Under the pieces are notes generated by a model. The model saw nothing but the letters and a program-made list of their open reading frames with translations, had not been told where the DNA came from and did no database searches. DNA of 64,000 bases, taken from Gluconobacter cerevisiae (GTDB taxonomy: Bacteria > Pseudomonadota > Alphaproteobacteria > Acetobacterales > Acetobacteraceae). Location of the stretch: the NCBI RefSeq assembly GCF_015244675.1, contig NZ_JABCQO010000001.1, positions 496,001 through 560,000 of the forward strand, given 5' to 3'. The position numbers and the translations under genes were made by a program. Below are positions 37,119-46,196 of this stretch, in pieces; the first letter of the stretch is position 1, and the number at the start of each line of letters is the position of its first letter.

Positions 37119-38081
37119 ATGAATACCAGATCTCTCATTCTTCCCGAACTGCTTCCCCTCCTTGAAGAATTCCCAACCATCAATCTTTCCCCTGAAACAC
37201 TGCCGGCCAGCCGCGAGGAGCTGGAACAGGCTGCCGGTCAAGCTTTCCTTCAGGCCGAAGATTACCCAGTCACGCTCGAACGTCTGTCCATTCCTGGCAC
37301 AGACAACGCATCCCCGATCAGCCTCCTGAGCGTCCGGCCCCGCAAAGAAGCCACGACCCCGCGTCCGGCGCTTCTGCATATTCATGGTGGCGGCTATCTC
37401 TCGGGCCAACCTGAGCTCACCACTCCCCAGCTCTGCCAGTTCGCACAGGATCTGGACTGTGTCGTCTTCTCGCCGGACTACCGCCTTGCCCCCGAACATC
37501 CGTTTCCCGCGGGGATCGAGGACGCGTACACGACACTGTGCTGGATCACGCGGAACGCCGAAACCCTCGGGATCGACGCTTCCCGCATCGGCCTAACGGG
37601 TGAAAGCGCTGGGGGCGGCCTCGCAGCCGGACTGGCCCTTCTAACCCGCGACCGCGAAGGACCGACGCTGCTGTTCCAGAACCTCGTCTATCCCATGCTT
37701 GATGACCGCACGATCACGGGCCAGCCTGACGCCTCTCCCGTGGGGGGCGAGTTCGTGTGGACCCGCGTCAGCAACACCTTTGCGTGGACATGCCTCCTGA
37801 ATCCCCTCGCTCCCGGCTCGGCGGACGTCTCGCCCTACGCCGCGCCCGCCCGCGCCACCGACCTGTCCGATCTGCCGCCGACCTATCTGTCCGTCGGCGC
37901 TCTGGACCTGTTCCTGGACGAAAACCTCGCCTATGCGCAGCGCCTGATCCATCAGGGCGTTTCAGTAGAACTGGAAATCGTGCCCGGCGCCTGCCATATC
38001 TTCGACCAGACAGACACCCCGGTCGCCACCCGCTCCATCGCACGCCGTATCGACGCCATGAAACGCGGATTCGGTCTCTGA
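37119..38081 (+). CDS. alpha/beta hydrolase, hormone-sensitive-lipase (GDXG) family
   Basis: A 320-aa esterase/lipase-like enzyme. It has the oxyanion-hole motif HIHGGGYLSG at about residues 88-97, the nucleophile elbow GESAGGGLA at about 161-169, an acidic residue in GALDLFLDEN near 263 and the catalytic His in GACHIFDQ near 293. It is expected to hydrolyse short-chain esters or lactones in the cytosol. An upstream open extension to 37017 has no supporting ribosome site. It precedes sucA by 73 bp in the same direction. Confidence 0.88.
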   Translation: MNTRSLILPELLPLLEEFPTINLSPETLPASREELEQAAGQAFLQAEDYPVTLERLSIPGTDNASPISLLSVRPRKEATTPRPALLHIHGGGYLSGQPELTTPQLCQFAQDLDCVVFSPDYRLAPEHPFPAGIEDAYTTLCWITRNAETLGIDASRIGLTGESAGGGLAAGLALLTRDREGPTLLFQNLVYPMLDDRTITGQPDASPVGGEFVWTRVSNTFAWTCLLNPLAPGSADVSPYAAPARATDLSDLPPTYLSVGALDLFLDENLAYAQRLIHQGVSVELEIVPGACHIFDQTDTPVATRSIARRIDAMKRGFGL

Positions 38082-38154
38082 AGAGTACGCGGCCAAAAGA
38101 CAGACCCCGGTTCCCATCACGTCACAGGAGCCGGGGACACAGGAGAACGAGTTC

Positions 38155-40809
38155 ATGGGCGACCATCGCGATGACCGGGACGCCATCAACGGCGAAAACA
38201 CCGTCTATCTGGCGGAGCTGCACGCACGCTGGCAGCATGACCCGTCATCCGTGGACACGGCTTTTGCCGCCCTGTTCGAAACCCTCGGCTCCGACCGCCT
38301 GCCCACAGACACCGCCGAACAGACCGACGCCAGCGCCGAGAGCCTGAAATTCGCCTATCGCCTGCGTGGACATTCCATCGCCAAGCTGGACCCACTCGGC
38401 TTGGCACCTGTTCCCGACATCCCCGAACTGAACCCGCCCGGTGCCGACCGGGACCTGATCGCCCGCCTGCGTTGTGCCTATTGCGGCACCACGGCCGCCG
38501 AGTTCATGCATCTTCAGGACCCCGTCCAGCGCCAGTGGTGGATCGACCGTCTTGAAAACCCTGTTCCCGGCCCGTCTCTGGACCAGAAGCGCCTCCTCCT
38601 CGCCCTCACCCGCGCCGAAGCCTTCGAGCAGTTCTGCCAGAAGCGCTTCATGGGCATGCGCCGTTTCGGCCTTGAAGGCGGTGAGAGCGTCATTGTCGCC
38701 CTGCGCACCCTCATCGACGCCGCCGCACAGGACGACGTACGTTCCGTTTCGCTCGGCATGCCCCATCGCGGCCGCCTGAACGTGATGGCCAACATCCTGC
38801 GCAAGCCGTTTGCAGCTATTTTCAGCGAGTTTGCGGGCGCCTCCTTCAAGCCCGACACCATTCAGGGCTCGGGCGATGTGAAATACCATCTCGGCACCGC
38901 CACAACACTCGAACATGCGGGCCACACCGTCCGCATCTCGCTCCTGCCCAACCCGTCGCATCTGGAAGCGGTGGACCCCGTCGTACTCGGCCGTGTCCGC
39001 GCCGATCAGGACCGCGAAAAGGACCACGACCGCCAGCACCATCTGGGCATTCTGGTCCACGGCGACGCCGCCTTCGCCGGTCAGGGCGTCGTGTACGAAA
39101 CCCTGAGCCTGTCTAAGCTGGAAGGTTACCGGACGGGCGGCACAGTTCACGTCATCATCAACAACCAGATCGGCTTCACCACCGTCCAGTCCGACGCCCA
39201 TTCGGGCATCCACAACACCGACATCGCCAAATCCGTTCAGGCCCCGATCCTGCACGTCAATGGTGACGATCCCGAAGCCGTCTCCCGCTGTGCCTTTCTG
39301 GCGCATGAATGGCGCCGCACCTTCCAGTCCGACATCGTGCTGGACGTGGTCTGCTATCGCCGTCACGGCCATAACGAAGCAGACGAACCCGCCTTCACAC
39401 AGCCAGCGATGGTCCACGCCATCCAGTCCCGCGCCACGACACGCAGCCTCTACGCCCAACACCTGATCCGCACGGGCGTCATGACCGAGGCCGAAGTCGA
39501 GGAGATGTGGAACCACTTCCAGAACCGTCTGGAAGAACAGTTCGAGACCTCCAGGACCTATCACCCCGACGGCACGGACTGGCTGGACGGCCCAGAAGAT
39601 CCGACACGCCTGCAGGACGAGCAGGACCGCATCCAGCCCATGACCGGTGTGCCGCTCCGCCGCCTGCGGGATGTCGGAGACGCCATCGGCACGATCCCTG
39701 AAGATTTGGCCGTCCACCCCCGTCTGGCCCGCCAGATCACGGCACGCGGCAAGGCGGTCGCCGATGGCGGTCCACTCGACTGGGCCACGGCGGAAGCCCT
39801 CGCTTTCGGAACCCTGTCCATGGACGGCCACCCCGTCCGCCTGTCCGGACAGGACAGCCGTCGCGGCACGTTCAGCCAGCGTCACGCCGTGCTGTTCGAT
39901 CAAGACACAGGCCGTGAAGACACGCCCCTGACCCATATCGCGCCCCATCAGGCCCCGCTGAACATCTGGAATTCACCGCTTTCCGAATATGCCGTCCTCG
40001 GCTTCGAATACGGCTATTCCCTCGGCGATCCGGAAGCTCTGGTCCTATGGGAAGCTCAGTTCGGTGACTTCACCAACGGCGCGCAGATCATCCTCGACCA
40101 GTTCATTGCTTCAGGCGAAACCAAATGGCTGCGGACCTCTGGCCTGACCCTGCTTCTGCCGCATGGCTATGAAGGCGGCGGCCCGGAACATTCTTCAGCC
40201 CGCCCCGAGCGCATTCTTCAGCTCTGCGCCGAAAACAACATGCGCGTGTGCAACATCACGACACCCGCAAACTATTTCCACGCCCTGCGCCGCCAGATCG
40301 CGCGACGCTGCCGCAAACCGCTGGTCGTCTTCACGCCCAAATACCTGCTCCGCAACAAGGACGCGGTGTCCATGCTGGACGAGATGGGCCCACACACCCG
40401 CTTTCAGCCCGTCATCGCGGACCCGGCCAAGGAAGAAGGCGCACGCCGCGTCATTCTATGCACTGGAAAGGTCTATTACGATCTGGTCGCCGAACGCGCG
40501 CGCCAGAACCGTGACGACGTCGCCATCATCCGCATTGAACAGCTCTATCCCTTCCCGCACCATGCACTCATGGAGCATCTCGCCCGCCACCCGGACGCGG
40601 AACAGGTCGTGTGGTGTCAGGAAGAGCCCCTCAATAACGGGGCATGGATTTTCGTAGACCGTCGCATCGAACGCGCCCTGCGCGCCTGCGAGCATCGGGT
40701 GCAGCGCCCGGACTATGCAGGCCGCGACAGTGCCGCCTCGCCCGCAACCGGACTACCGGGCGTTCATGCCGCCCAACAGGAAAAACTGGTTCAGGACGCC
40801 CTGTCCTGA
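38155..40809 (+). CDS. sucA: 2-oxoglutarate dehydrogenase E1 component
   Basis: An 884-aa thiamine-diphosphate enzyme that decarboxylates 2-oxoglutarate and loads succinyl groups onto the E2 lipoyl arm. Visible parts: the E1o N-terminal arm (VYLAELHARWQHDP), SLGMPHRGRLNVMANIL, PNPSHLEAVDPVVLGRVRA, the TPP site GDAAFAGQGVVYETL...NNQIGF, and the transketolase-like PHGYEGGGPEHSSARPERIL. A good AGGAG site precedes the ATG. No sucB or lpd follows; the next genes are a small lipoprotein and a tRNA. It is shorter than E. coli SucA (933 aa) but complete in domains. Confidence 0.96.
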   Translation: MGDHRDDRDAINGENTVYLAELHARWQHDPSSVDTAFAALFETLGSDRLPTDTAEQTDASAESLKFAYRLRGHSIAKLDPLGLAPVPDIPELNPPGADRDLIARLRCAYCGTTAAEFMHLQDPVQRQWWIDRLENPVPGPSLDQKRLLLALTRAEAFEQFCQKRFMGMRRFGLEGGESVIVALRTLIDAAAQDDVRSVSLGMPHRGRLNVMANILRKPFAAIFSEFAGASFKPDTIQGSGDVKYHLGTATTLEHAGHTVRISLLPNPSHLEAVDPVVLGRVRADQDREKDHDRQHHLGILVHGDAAFAGQGVVYETLSLSKLEGYRTGGTVHVIINNQIGFTTVQSDAHSGIHNTDIAKSVQAPILHVNGDDPEAVSRCAFLAHEWRRTFQSDIVLDVVCYRRHGHNEADEPAFTQPAMVHAIQSRATTRSLYAQHLIRTGVMTEAEVEEMWNHFQNRLEEQFETSRTYHPDGTDWLDGPEDPTRLQDEQDRIQPMTGVPLRRLRDVGDAIGTIPEDLAVHPRLARQITARGKAVADGGPLDWATAEALAFGTLSMDGHPVRLSGQDSRRGTFSQRHAVLFDQDTGREDTPLTHIAPHQAPLNIWNSPLSEYAVLGFEYGYSLGDPEALVLWEAQFGDFTNGAQIILDQFIASGETKWLRTSGLTLLLPHGYEGGGPEHSSARPERILQLCAENNMRVCNITTPANYFHALRRQIARRCRKPLVVFTPKYLLRNKDAVSMLDEMGPHTRFQPVIADPAKEEGARRVILCTGKVYYDLVAERARQNRDDVAIIRIEQLYPFPHHALMEHLARHPDAEQVVWCQEEPLNNGAWIFVDRRIERALRACEHRVQRPDYAGRDSAASPATGLPGVHAAQQEKLVQDALS

Positions 40810-40831
40810 ACCATTCCGAACAGGAAAAACC

Positions 40832-40993
40832 TCAGGTCGGGCCGCCCTGATAGCCATAGCTGCTGCGGCCCGCGCCGACATTGCCATAACTGTCACCACG
40901 AAACTGCCGAGACCCCTGCCCGCCATAATCCGGCCCACACGCCGCCAGCGCCGCCAGAAGTCCAAGCGCTATCCCAATCCGAACTCGCATCAT
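40832..40993 (-). CDS. 53-aa glycine/tyrosine-rich lipoprotein
   Basis: A short frame with an AAGGA site and start MMRVRIGIALGLLAALAACG. The lipobox LAAC puts the lipidated Cys at residue 19, leaving a 35-residue mature peptide rich in Gly, Tyr, Ser and Gln (PDYGGQGSRQ, SSYGYQGGPT). It converges with sucA, 22 bp away. Small envelope lipoproteins of this composition have no known function. Confidence 0.65.
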   Translation of the reverse strand: MMRVRIGIALGLLAALAACGPDYGGQGSRQFRGDSYGNVGAGRSSYGYQGGPT

Positions 40994-41105
40994 CAGCATT
41001 TTCCTTGCGTATCAGCCTGTTGCGACATCATAGGCCGCAAAATCCCGACAGACCACCAGCGGATCGCGGTCGGACGTAGGGACATCTGCTCTTCTCAGGA
41101 AAAAT

Positions 41106-41181
41106 GGTGAACCGGCTGGGACTCGAACCCAGGACCATTCGATTAAAAGTCGAATGCTCTACCAACTGAGCTACCGGTTCA
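41106..41181 (-). tRNA. tRNA-Lys(TTT)
   Basis: A 76-nt cloverleaf on the minus strand: acceptor GAACCGG/CCGGTTC, D arm GCTCAGTTGGTAGAGC, anticodon stem TTCGA/TCGAA with loop CTTTTAA (anticodon TTT), T loop GGTTCGAGTCC, encoded CCA, then a T5 run. Confidence 0.95.
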
Positions 41182-41331
41182 TCCGCACGCTGGCTACCCC
41201 ACAACCCATAAGGGCGTCAACCTCACAACCGCGAAAAACAGGTCAGATGCTTCTCCAGACATGGTCTCCCCTCGCAAAAGCGGCTATGGGCGCCACACGC
41301 TTCGTCTCTCAGCCCCCAAAGGAAGAAACAG

Positions 41332-41754
41332 ATGCCCATCCAGATTCTTCCCGGCCTCACACTCGAAGACGACGAACTGAAAGTGACCTACATTCTGGCG
41401 TCAGGCCCCGGTGGTCAGAACGTCAACAAGGTGGCGACGGCCGCGCAGCTCCGCTTCGACGCCGCGCGTTCTCCCGCCCTGCCAGACCGCATCAGAACCC
41501 GCCTGATCGAACTGGCGGGCAGCCGGGCCACACAGAACGGTGAAATCATCATCACCGCCCGTCGCTTCCGGACACAGCAACGCAACCGAGAAGACGCAAT
41601 CGAGCGGCTGGCAGAACTGATCCGGAAAGCGGCTCATCGCCCAGCGTTCCGCGTCGCCACACGCCCTGGAAAAGCCGCCAAACAACGGCGTCTGGACGGG
41701 AAATCCCACCGGGCAGGCATCAAGCGCAACCGAACGGTGCGTCTGGACGACTGA
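41332..41754 (+). CDS. arfB: alternative ribosome-rescue factor ArfB (YaeJ-like)
   Basis: A 140-aa peptidyl-tRNA hydrolase that frees stalled ribosomes. The catalytic GGQ is in ASGPGGQNVNKVATA at about residues 23-37, and the basic C-terminal tail (KAAKQRRLDGKSHRAGIKR) that enters the empty mRNA channel is present. Domain 2 of class-I release factors is absent, as expected for ArfB. It is monocistronic. Confidence 0.93.
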   Translation: MPIQILPGLTLEDDELKVTYILASGPGGQNVNKVATAAQLRFDAARSPALPDRIRTRLIELAGSRATQNGEIIITARRFRTQQRNREDAIERLAELIRKAAHRPAFRVATRPGKAAKQRRLDGKSHRAGIKRNRTVRLDD

Positions 41755-42084
41755 TCTCAACAGCCGACACAGCTATCCCAGAACAGAAGCGTTCAAATTC
41801 TGCACAACTCAATACGATACGATTAAGTAACATAAAAAAACTACCGTTTGCTTTTTTGAGCAGAAAATAGCGCGGAAAAAATATCTTTCGCTGAACCAAT
41901 CTCGGACGGAATTTAATTTTCCAAAAAATGACCACATAATTTTTTTGTTGCCTTATTGCAACATGAGGAAAATCTGTCGTTGAAATTATTTTTGCTACTT
42001 TATCGTAACGAGTTTTTATCGTTACTCTTCCGAACCCCCCTCTGAACCCAAGGGCGGTGTCTTATGGAGGTAAAAAGAGTAATA
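41755..42084. other. AT-rich promoter region of the TonB-dependent receptor
   Basis: From about 41790 to 42030 the sequence is far richer in A/T than its surroundings. Two perfect inverted repeats occur: TGTTGC/GCAACA (41946-41951, 41958-41963) and GTAACGA/TCGTTAC (42005-42011, 42019-42025). No gene is seen. No Fur box was recognised. These repeats may be operators for the receptor gene. Confidence 0.5.
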
Positions 42085-44724
42085 ATGAAATCCCGGCACC
42101 GCATCTCCCTGCTCGTGACAACAGCCTTTTCTGTCATGCCGTGTCTGTCCGCTTTCGCTGCGACGACTACTCATCCTGTCCGTCACCACAGCACCCGGAC
42201 CGGCAGCAGCACGCACGCAACTGCACATCCCACCAATACTCCAGTCGCGAAGACTGCGACTGCCGCACCACGCAAGAAAAAGACCGACGTCAACTTCGCC
42301 GGGGAAGCTGAAACGATCAACGTCACCACCGGCACCCACGCGACAAACCGCAAGGCCCGCGAAAGCACGTCTCCCGTCACCGTGGTCTCTGCTGGGACGC
42401 TCCGACGCTCCGGTATGCTCAACCTCTCGGACGCCCTGACCCGGACCTATGCTTCCATCAACGTGGTGGCAATGGGCGCAGATTCCGCAGCCCTGACGTC
42501 CTCCATCCAGATGCGCGGCCTCGGCCCGAATGAAGTGCTGGTTCTGGTGGACGGCAAGCGCCGCCACAACACGGCGAACATCACCGCCGATGCAGGCCCG
42601 CAGTTCGGCTCCACGGGCGCCGACCTGAACACAATCCCCGCAAACGCCATTGACCATATCGAAGTGCTCGAAGACGGCGCGGCTGCGATGTACGGCTCGG
42701 ATGCGATTGCCGGTGTGGTGAACATCATCACCAAAAAGCAGGCCCACGGCATGCAGACCTCCGTGCAGACCGGCGCAAACGCCTATAACGGCGACGGCTG
42801 GCAGTATAAGGTCGGCGCCGATGGTGGCGTGAAATGGGGCAGCGACGGCTATCTGCATCTCAGCGGCGAGGTTTATCACTCGGATCACATGGTCGTCGGC
42901 GCACATGATCATCGTCTGATCGGAAGCTGGCCCACCAACGCCACAACGACGGGATACTATAACGGTATCGTTCCGAACGCGATGAACGTACCGACCAATT
43001 CCAACAAGATCATGAGCACGCCGGAGGAAACCCGCGAAAGCCTCGCTATCGACTTCGGCAAGACCATTACCGAAGGCGTCAATTTCTACGGCCTGATCAC
43101 CTATATGCATCGTCATGGCGAGGCGTATGAAAACTACCGCACGCCCGTCATCGCGCCCACCATGTATCCGGCTGGCTTCTCCCCGCTCGAAACATCGGAA
43201 GAGAACGACTATGCAGCCACCCTGGGTCTCAAGGGCGATAATTTTCTGGGCTTCGACTGGGATCTGAGTACCACATACGGCGCTGACGGGAACAAAATCG
43301 GCAACAAGAACACCGTCAATACCGGTATGCTCGCCAGCACATGCTCCACGGTTCCGGGTTCGGCTTATTATTCCACCGATGGCTGCGGCTGGTCTCCCAA
43401 TACGACCCGCGCCGAAACCTATCGCATGGCACAGTGGACCAATAATCTGGACTTCCGCCGCCACTTCAATATTGCCAACGTCGTGCCCATGACGCTGGCT
43501 TTCGGTGGCGAACACCGTCTCGAAACCTATGAAATCAAGGCTGGCACCCCACCGTCCTATGAACTGGGCGGCACACAGGGATATGCCGGTCTTGGTCCCA
43601 ACAGCGCCGGCAACTGGAGCCGTGATATCTGGGCTGCCTATGTCGATGGCGACTTCCACCCGCTCCCGCATTGGGATCTCGATTTCGCGGGCCGCTTCGA
43701 GCACTACACGGATGTCGGCAACACGGAAAACGGCAAGGTCTCGACCCGCTATGACGTGAGCAAACGCATCGCGATCCGTGGCACGATCAGCACCGGCTTC
43801 CGCGCACCCACACTGGCCGAACAGCACTATAGCGCCATGAACGTGGACCCGACCGGCGCCTCCGGCCTGCTGCCCGTCAACTCAACAGCTGCCCGTATTC
43901 TCGGCGCCAGCGCCCTGAAGCCGGAACGCTCCGTCAGCGCCAGTGGCGGCATTGTCCTGGAGCCCGTCAAGAACTTCCATGTCGAAACGGACGTCTATCA
44001 GATCAATCTGCGTGACCGCATCGTGGGCGGTGGTACCGTCAACGGTCAGCCAGCCGTCGATGCCATCGAAGCCATGGGATACTCCCTACCCCTGAACAGC
44101 ATCACGCTCGACAACGTCTCAGCCTACTACATGACCAATGGTGCCAGCACTCGCACGCAGGGCCTCGACATCAAGGCGGACTACACGTTCCGCTTCCACA
44201 ATGCCGGCAACCTGAACCTCAGCATGGCACTGGACCTGAACCGGACGCGTCTGCACCACAACGCAACAGATACCAACGGCAATGCACTGCTGAACGCACA
44301 AAACATCGGCTACATCACAACCGCCTATCCGCGCAGCAAGATCATCCTGAACGCGTTCTATACAGTCGGGAAATGGGACTTCAACGTCCGGCAGACCCGC
44401 TACGGCGAGACCACGTCCATGCTGACCTATTATGACTGGACAGACAAAACGCTCGGCTGCCCGAGCGGCGGCAAACTGGCTTATTCCAACAGCTGTTTTG
44501 CGCAGTTCAAAAACACGCCACGCTGGCTGACAGATCTCGAAGTCGGGTACCGCTTCAACAGCCACTGGCATCTCGCGATTGGTGCGAACAACATCTTCAA
44601 CGTCCGCCCCCGCCGCGTACAACCCATCAACAGTTCCCGCGGCGCCCAGATCTACGATCAGTTCTCTCTGCAGGTTCCCATCACCGGCGGCTACTATTAC
44701 GGCCGTATCAACGCCAGCTTTTGA
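42085..44724 (+). CDS. TonB-dependent outer-membrane receptor
   Basis: An 879-aa outer-membrane transporter that uses TonB energy for substrate uptake. Signal peptide to about residue 25 (PCLSAFA), a His/Thr/Lys-rich linker, a TonB-box-like ETINVTTG, the plug domain (SGMLNLSDALTRTYA, QMRGLGPNEVLVLVDGKRR, IEVLEDGAAAMYGSDAIAGV) and a beta barrel ending in GYYYGRINASF with the terminal aromatic residue. The start was set at 42085 by its hydrophobic signal and nearby GA-rich ribosome site; ATG 42064 is in frame. The substrate is unknown; siderophore, sugar or cobalamin are possible. Confidence 0.92.
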   Translation: MKSRHRISLLVTTAFSVMPCLSAFAATTTHPVRHHSTRTGSSTHATAHPTNTPVAKTATAAPRKKKTDVNFAGEAETINVTTGTHATNRKARESTSPVTVVSAGTLRRSGMLNLSDALTRTYASINVVAMGADSAALTSSIQMRGLGPNEVLVLVDGKRRHNTANITADAGPQFGSTGADLNTIPANAIDHIEVLEDGAAAMYGSDAIAGVVNIITKKQAHGMQTSVQTGANAYNGDGWQYKVGADGGVKWGSDGYLHLSGEVYHSDHMVVGAHDHRLIGSWPTNATTTGYYNGIVPNAMNVPTNSNKIMSTPEETRESLAIDFGKTITEGVNFYGLITYMHRHGEAYENYRTPVIAPTMYPAGFSPLETSEENDYAATLGLKGDNFLGFDWDLSTTYGADGNKIGNKNTVNTGMLASTCSTVPGSAYYSTDGCGWSPNTTRAETYRMAQWTNNLDFRRHFNIANVVPMTLAFGGEHRLETYEIKAGTPPSYELGGTQGYAGLGPNSAGNWSRDIWAAYVDGDFHPLPHWDLDFAGRFEHYTDVGNTENGKVSTRYDVSKRIAIRGTISTGFRAPTLAEQHYSAMNVDPTGASGLLPVNSTAARILGASALKPERSVSASGGIVLEPVKNFHVETDVYQINLRDRIVGGGTVNGQPAVDAIEAMGYSLPLNSITLDNVSAYYMTNGASTRTQGLDIKADYTFRFHNAGNLNLSMALDLNRTRLHHNATDTNGNALLNAQNIGYITTAYPRSKIILNAFYTVGKWDFNVRQTRYGETTSMLTYYDWTDKTLGCPSGGKLAYSNSCFAQFKNTPRWLTDLEVGYRFNSHWHLAIGANNIFNVRPRRVQPINSSRGAQIYDQFSLQVPITGGYYYGRINASF

Positions 44725-44750
44725 AATCCATTTTCAGATCGTTCCACAGG

Positions 44751-44779
44751 AAAGGCGCCCCGTTACAGGGCGCCTTTTT
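44751..44779. terminator. terminator after the TonB receptor
   Basis: A perfect 10-bp stem (44751-44760 with 44768-44777, AAAGGCGCCC arm), 7-nt loop, followed by T residues. It also lies at the 3' end of the convergent small lipoprotein gene. Confidence 0.88.
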
Positions 44780-44781
44780 CT

Positions 44782-44958
44782 TTAGAAAATAGCACGGTCT
44801 GGAATACTTGTGGCATCTGGCGTCGTGATTGCAACAGTGTTGGCAAAATGACTGCGCGCATCCCCTCCATTAACCAAACCGCTTGAACAGGCAGATAACG
44901 CCAAAGCACAGGATAAGAGCATCATATCCAATACCAGCACTGATTTCCTGATCATCAT
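44782..44958 (-). CDS. 58-aa lipoprotein, unknown
   Basis: Start MMIRKSVLVLDMMLLSCALA, lipobox ALSAC with Cys at residue 24, then a 34-residue polar mature part (SSGLVNGGDARSHFANTV). An AAGGA site lies before the ATG pair. It converges on the TonB receptor and shares its terminator. A longer in-frame start at 44991 adds 11 residues. No family recognised. Confidence 0.55.
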   Translation of the reverse strand: MMIRKSVLVLDMMLLSCALALSACSSGLVNGGDARSHFANTVAITTPDATSIPDRAIF

Positions 44959-45091
44959 TTTTATTCTTCCTTTTCTGATCATGATGACCATACGAGCAGA
45001 AAAGAGACCCGTGAAATCTTATGTTTCTATCTGTTCATAAGCACGATTTATGAATGCACTCATGAGCGCCGCATCCCGCAAAACCCCTAAT

Positions 45092-45125
45092 AAAAAAAGC
45101 CGATGCATCACTGCACCGGCTTTTT
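45092..45125 (-). terminator. terminator of the gyrA-coaD-ppiB run
   Basis: An AAAAAGCCG/CGGCTTTTT stem extended inward by ATGCA/TGCA with one bulge; a T-rich run follows on the minus strand. It starts 23 bp after the ppiB stop. Confidence 0.85.
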
Positions 45126-45148
45126 CAAAATCCGCTTTTACGCAGGAT

Positions 45149-45634
45149 TCAGGCTTCAACATAGGCCTTGACGATGGTGTCAGGGTCCTTGACCACGCCA
45201 CCTGCGCCGGAACCACGCTTGAGCTGGTCCACATACTCCATGCCTTCCGTAACCTGACCAACGATCGTGTACTGACCGTTCAGATGCGGGCTGGCTGCGA
45301 ACATGATGAAGAACTGGCTGTTGGCAGAGTTCGGGGCCATCGTACGGGCCATACCAACCGTGCCACGCTCGAACTTGGCGGCATTCGTAAACTCGGCCTT
45401 GAGGTCCGGATAGGAGCTGCCGCTCGTGCCGGTTCCGGTCGGATCGCCACCCTGAGCCATGAAGCCTTCGATCACGCGATGGAACGCCACGCCGTTATAG
45501 AAGCCTTCGGTGGCCAGCAGCTTGAGACGCTCGGCAGCCAGAGGCGCCAGATCGGGGCGCAACTCGATGACCACCTTGCCAGTCTTGAGCTCGAAAACCA
45601 GCTTGTTGCCGTCAGGCACTGCAGTATCGGACAT
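45149..45634 (-). CDS. ppiB: peptidyl-prolyl cis-trans isomerase, cyclophilin type
   Basis: A 161-aa cytosolic cyclophilin without a signal peptide. Active-site segments are FHRVIEGFMAQGGDPTGTGT at about residues 50-69, the Q and F of NSQFFIMFAASPHLNGQYT and the final VDQLKRG. It catalyses proline isomerisation during folding. The start at 45634 follows a GGAAGG site. It is the last gene of a leftward run, 31 bp after coaD. Confidence 0.94.
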   Translation of the reverse strand: MSDTAVPDGNKLVFELKTGKVVIELRPDLAPLAAERLKLLATEGFYNGVAFHRVIEGFMAQGGDPTGTGTSGSSYPDLKAEFTNAAKFERGTVGMARTMAPNSANSQFFIMFAASPHLNGQYTIVGQVTEGMEYVDQLKRGSGAGGVVKDPDTIVKAYVEA

Positions 45635-45665
45635 CTTGGAACCTTCCAGAAATCGTTGAAGGTTC

Positions 45666-46196
45666 CTATGTCGGCCCTCGGCCCAGTTTCGACAAGACGA
45701 TATGTGCAACATCTTCGCTGACGAAGGGCGAAATATCCCCTCCCAGCCGTGCGATTTCCTTCACAATGCGGCTGGCCGTACTGCGATGCTCTTCTGAAGA
45801 GAGCAGGAAAACCGTCTCGATTTCGGGCGCCAGACGACGCAACGCGCCCGAAAGCTGGCTCTCGTAATCGAAGTCCCCACCAGAACGCAGCCCACGCACA
45901 ACCGTCCCTGCGCCCGCCTGACGGACAGCATCCACAAGCAGCGTATCGAAGCCAACAACCTCGACCCGCTCCCCATGCGGCAGCTTGTCCACCTCACGCC
46001 GCAGAGCCGAGAGCCGCGCCTCCAGATCCAGAAGCGGCTGCTTGCCTTCATTGACCGCCACCCCGACCAGCAGCCGGTCGAACAGCGCGGAGGCCCTGTG
46101 GATGATGTCCAGATGCCCGAACGTAACCGGATCGAACGTGCCGGGATAAAACCCGACACGCGGATCCGTCCGCGCCTCAGGCGTCAGGTGCAGCAT
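45666..46196 (-). CDS. coaD: phosphopantetheine adenylyltransferase
   Basis: A 176-aa nucleotidyltransferase of CoA synthesis (4'-phosphopantetheine to dephospho-CoA). It has the GxFDPxTxGHxxI motif as [30 protein letters not shown] at about residues 103-114 and the [19 protein letters not shown] region with the SSxxxR motif. The start at 46196 overlaps the last 20 bases of gyrA, which fits an operon; a longer frame inside gyrA is rejected. Confidence 0.95.
   Translation of the reverse strand: MLHLTPEARTDPRVGFYPGTFDPVTFGHLDIIHRASALFDRLLVGVAVNEGKQPLLDLEARLSALRREVDKLPHGERVEVVGFDTLLVDAVRQAGAGTVVRGLRSGGDFDYESQLSGALRRLAPEIETVFLLSSEEHRSTASRIVKEIARLGGDISPFVSEDVAHIVLSKLGRGPT

Noticed and set aside
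41755-42084. Fur box for the TonB receptor
   Set aside because: No match to the GATAATGATAATCATTATC-type consensus; the palindromes present are different.
42022-43827. 601-aa minus-strand frame opposite the TonB receptor
   Set aside because: Shadow of the receptor gene; residues form no recognisable domain.
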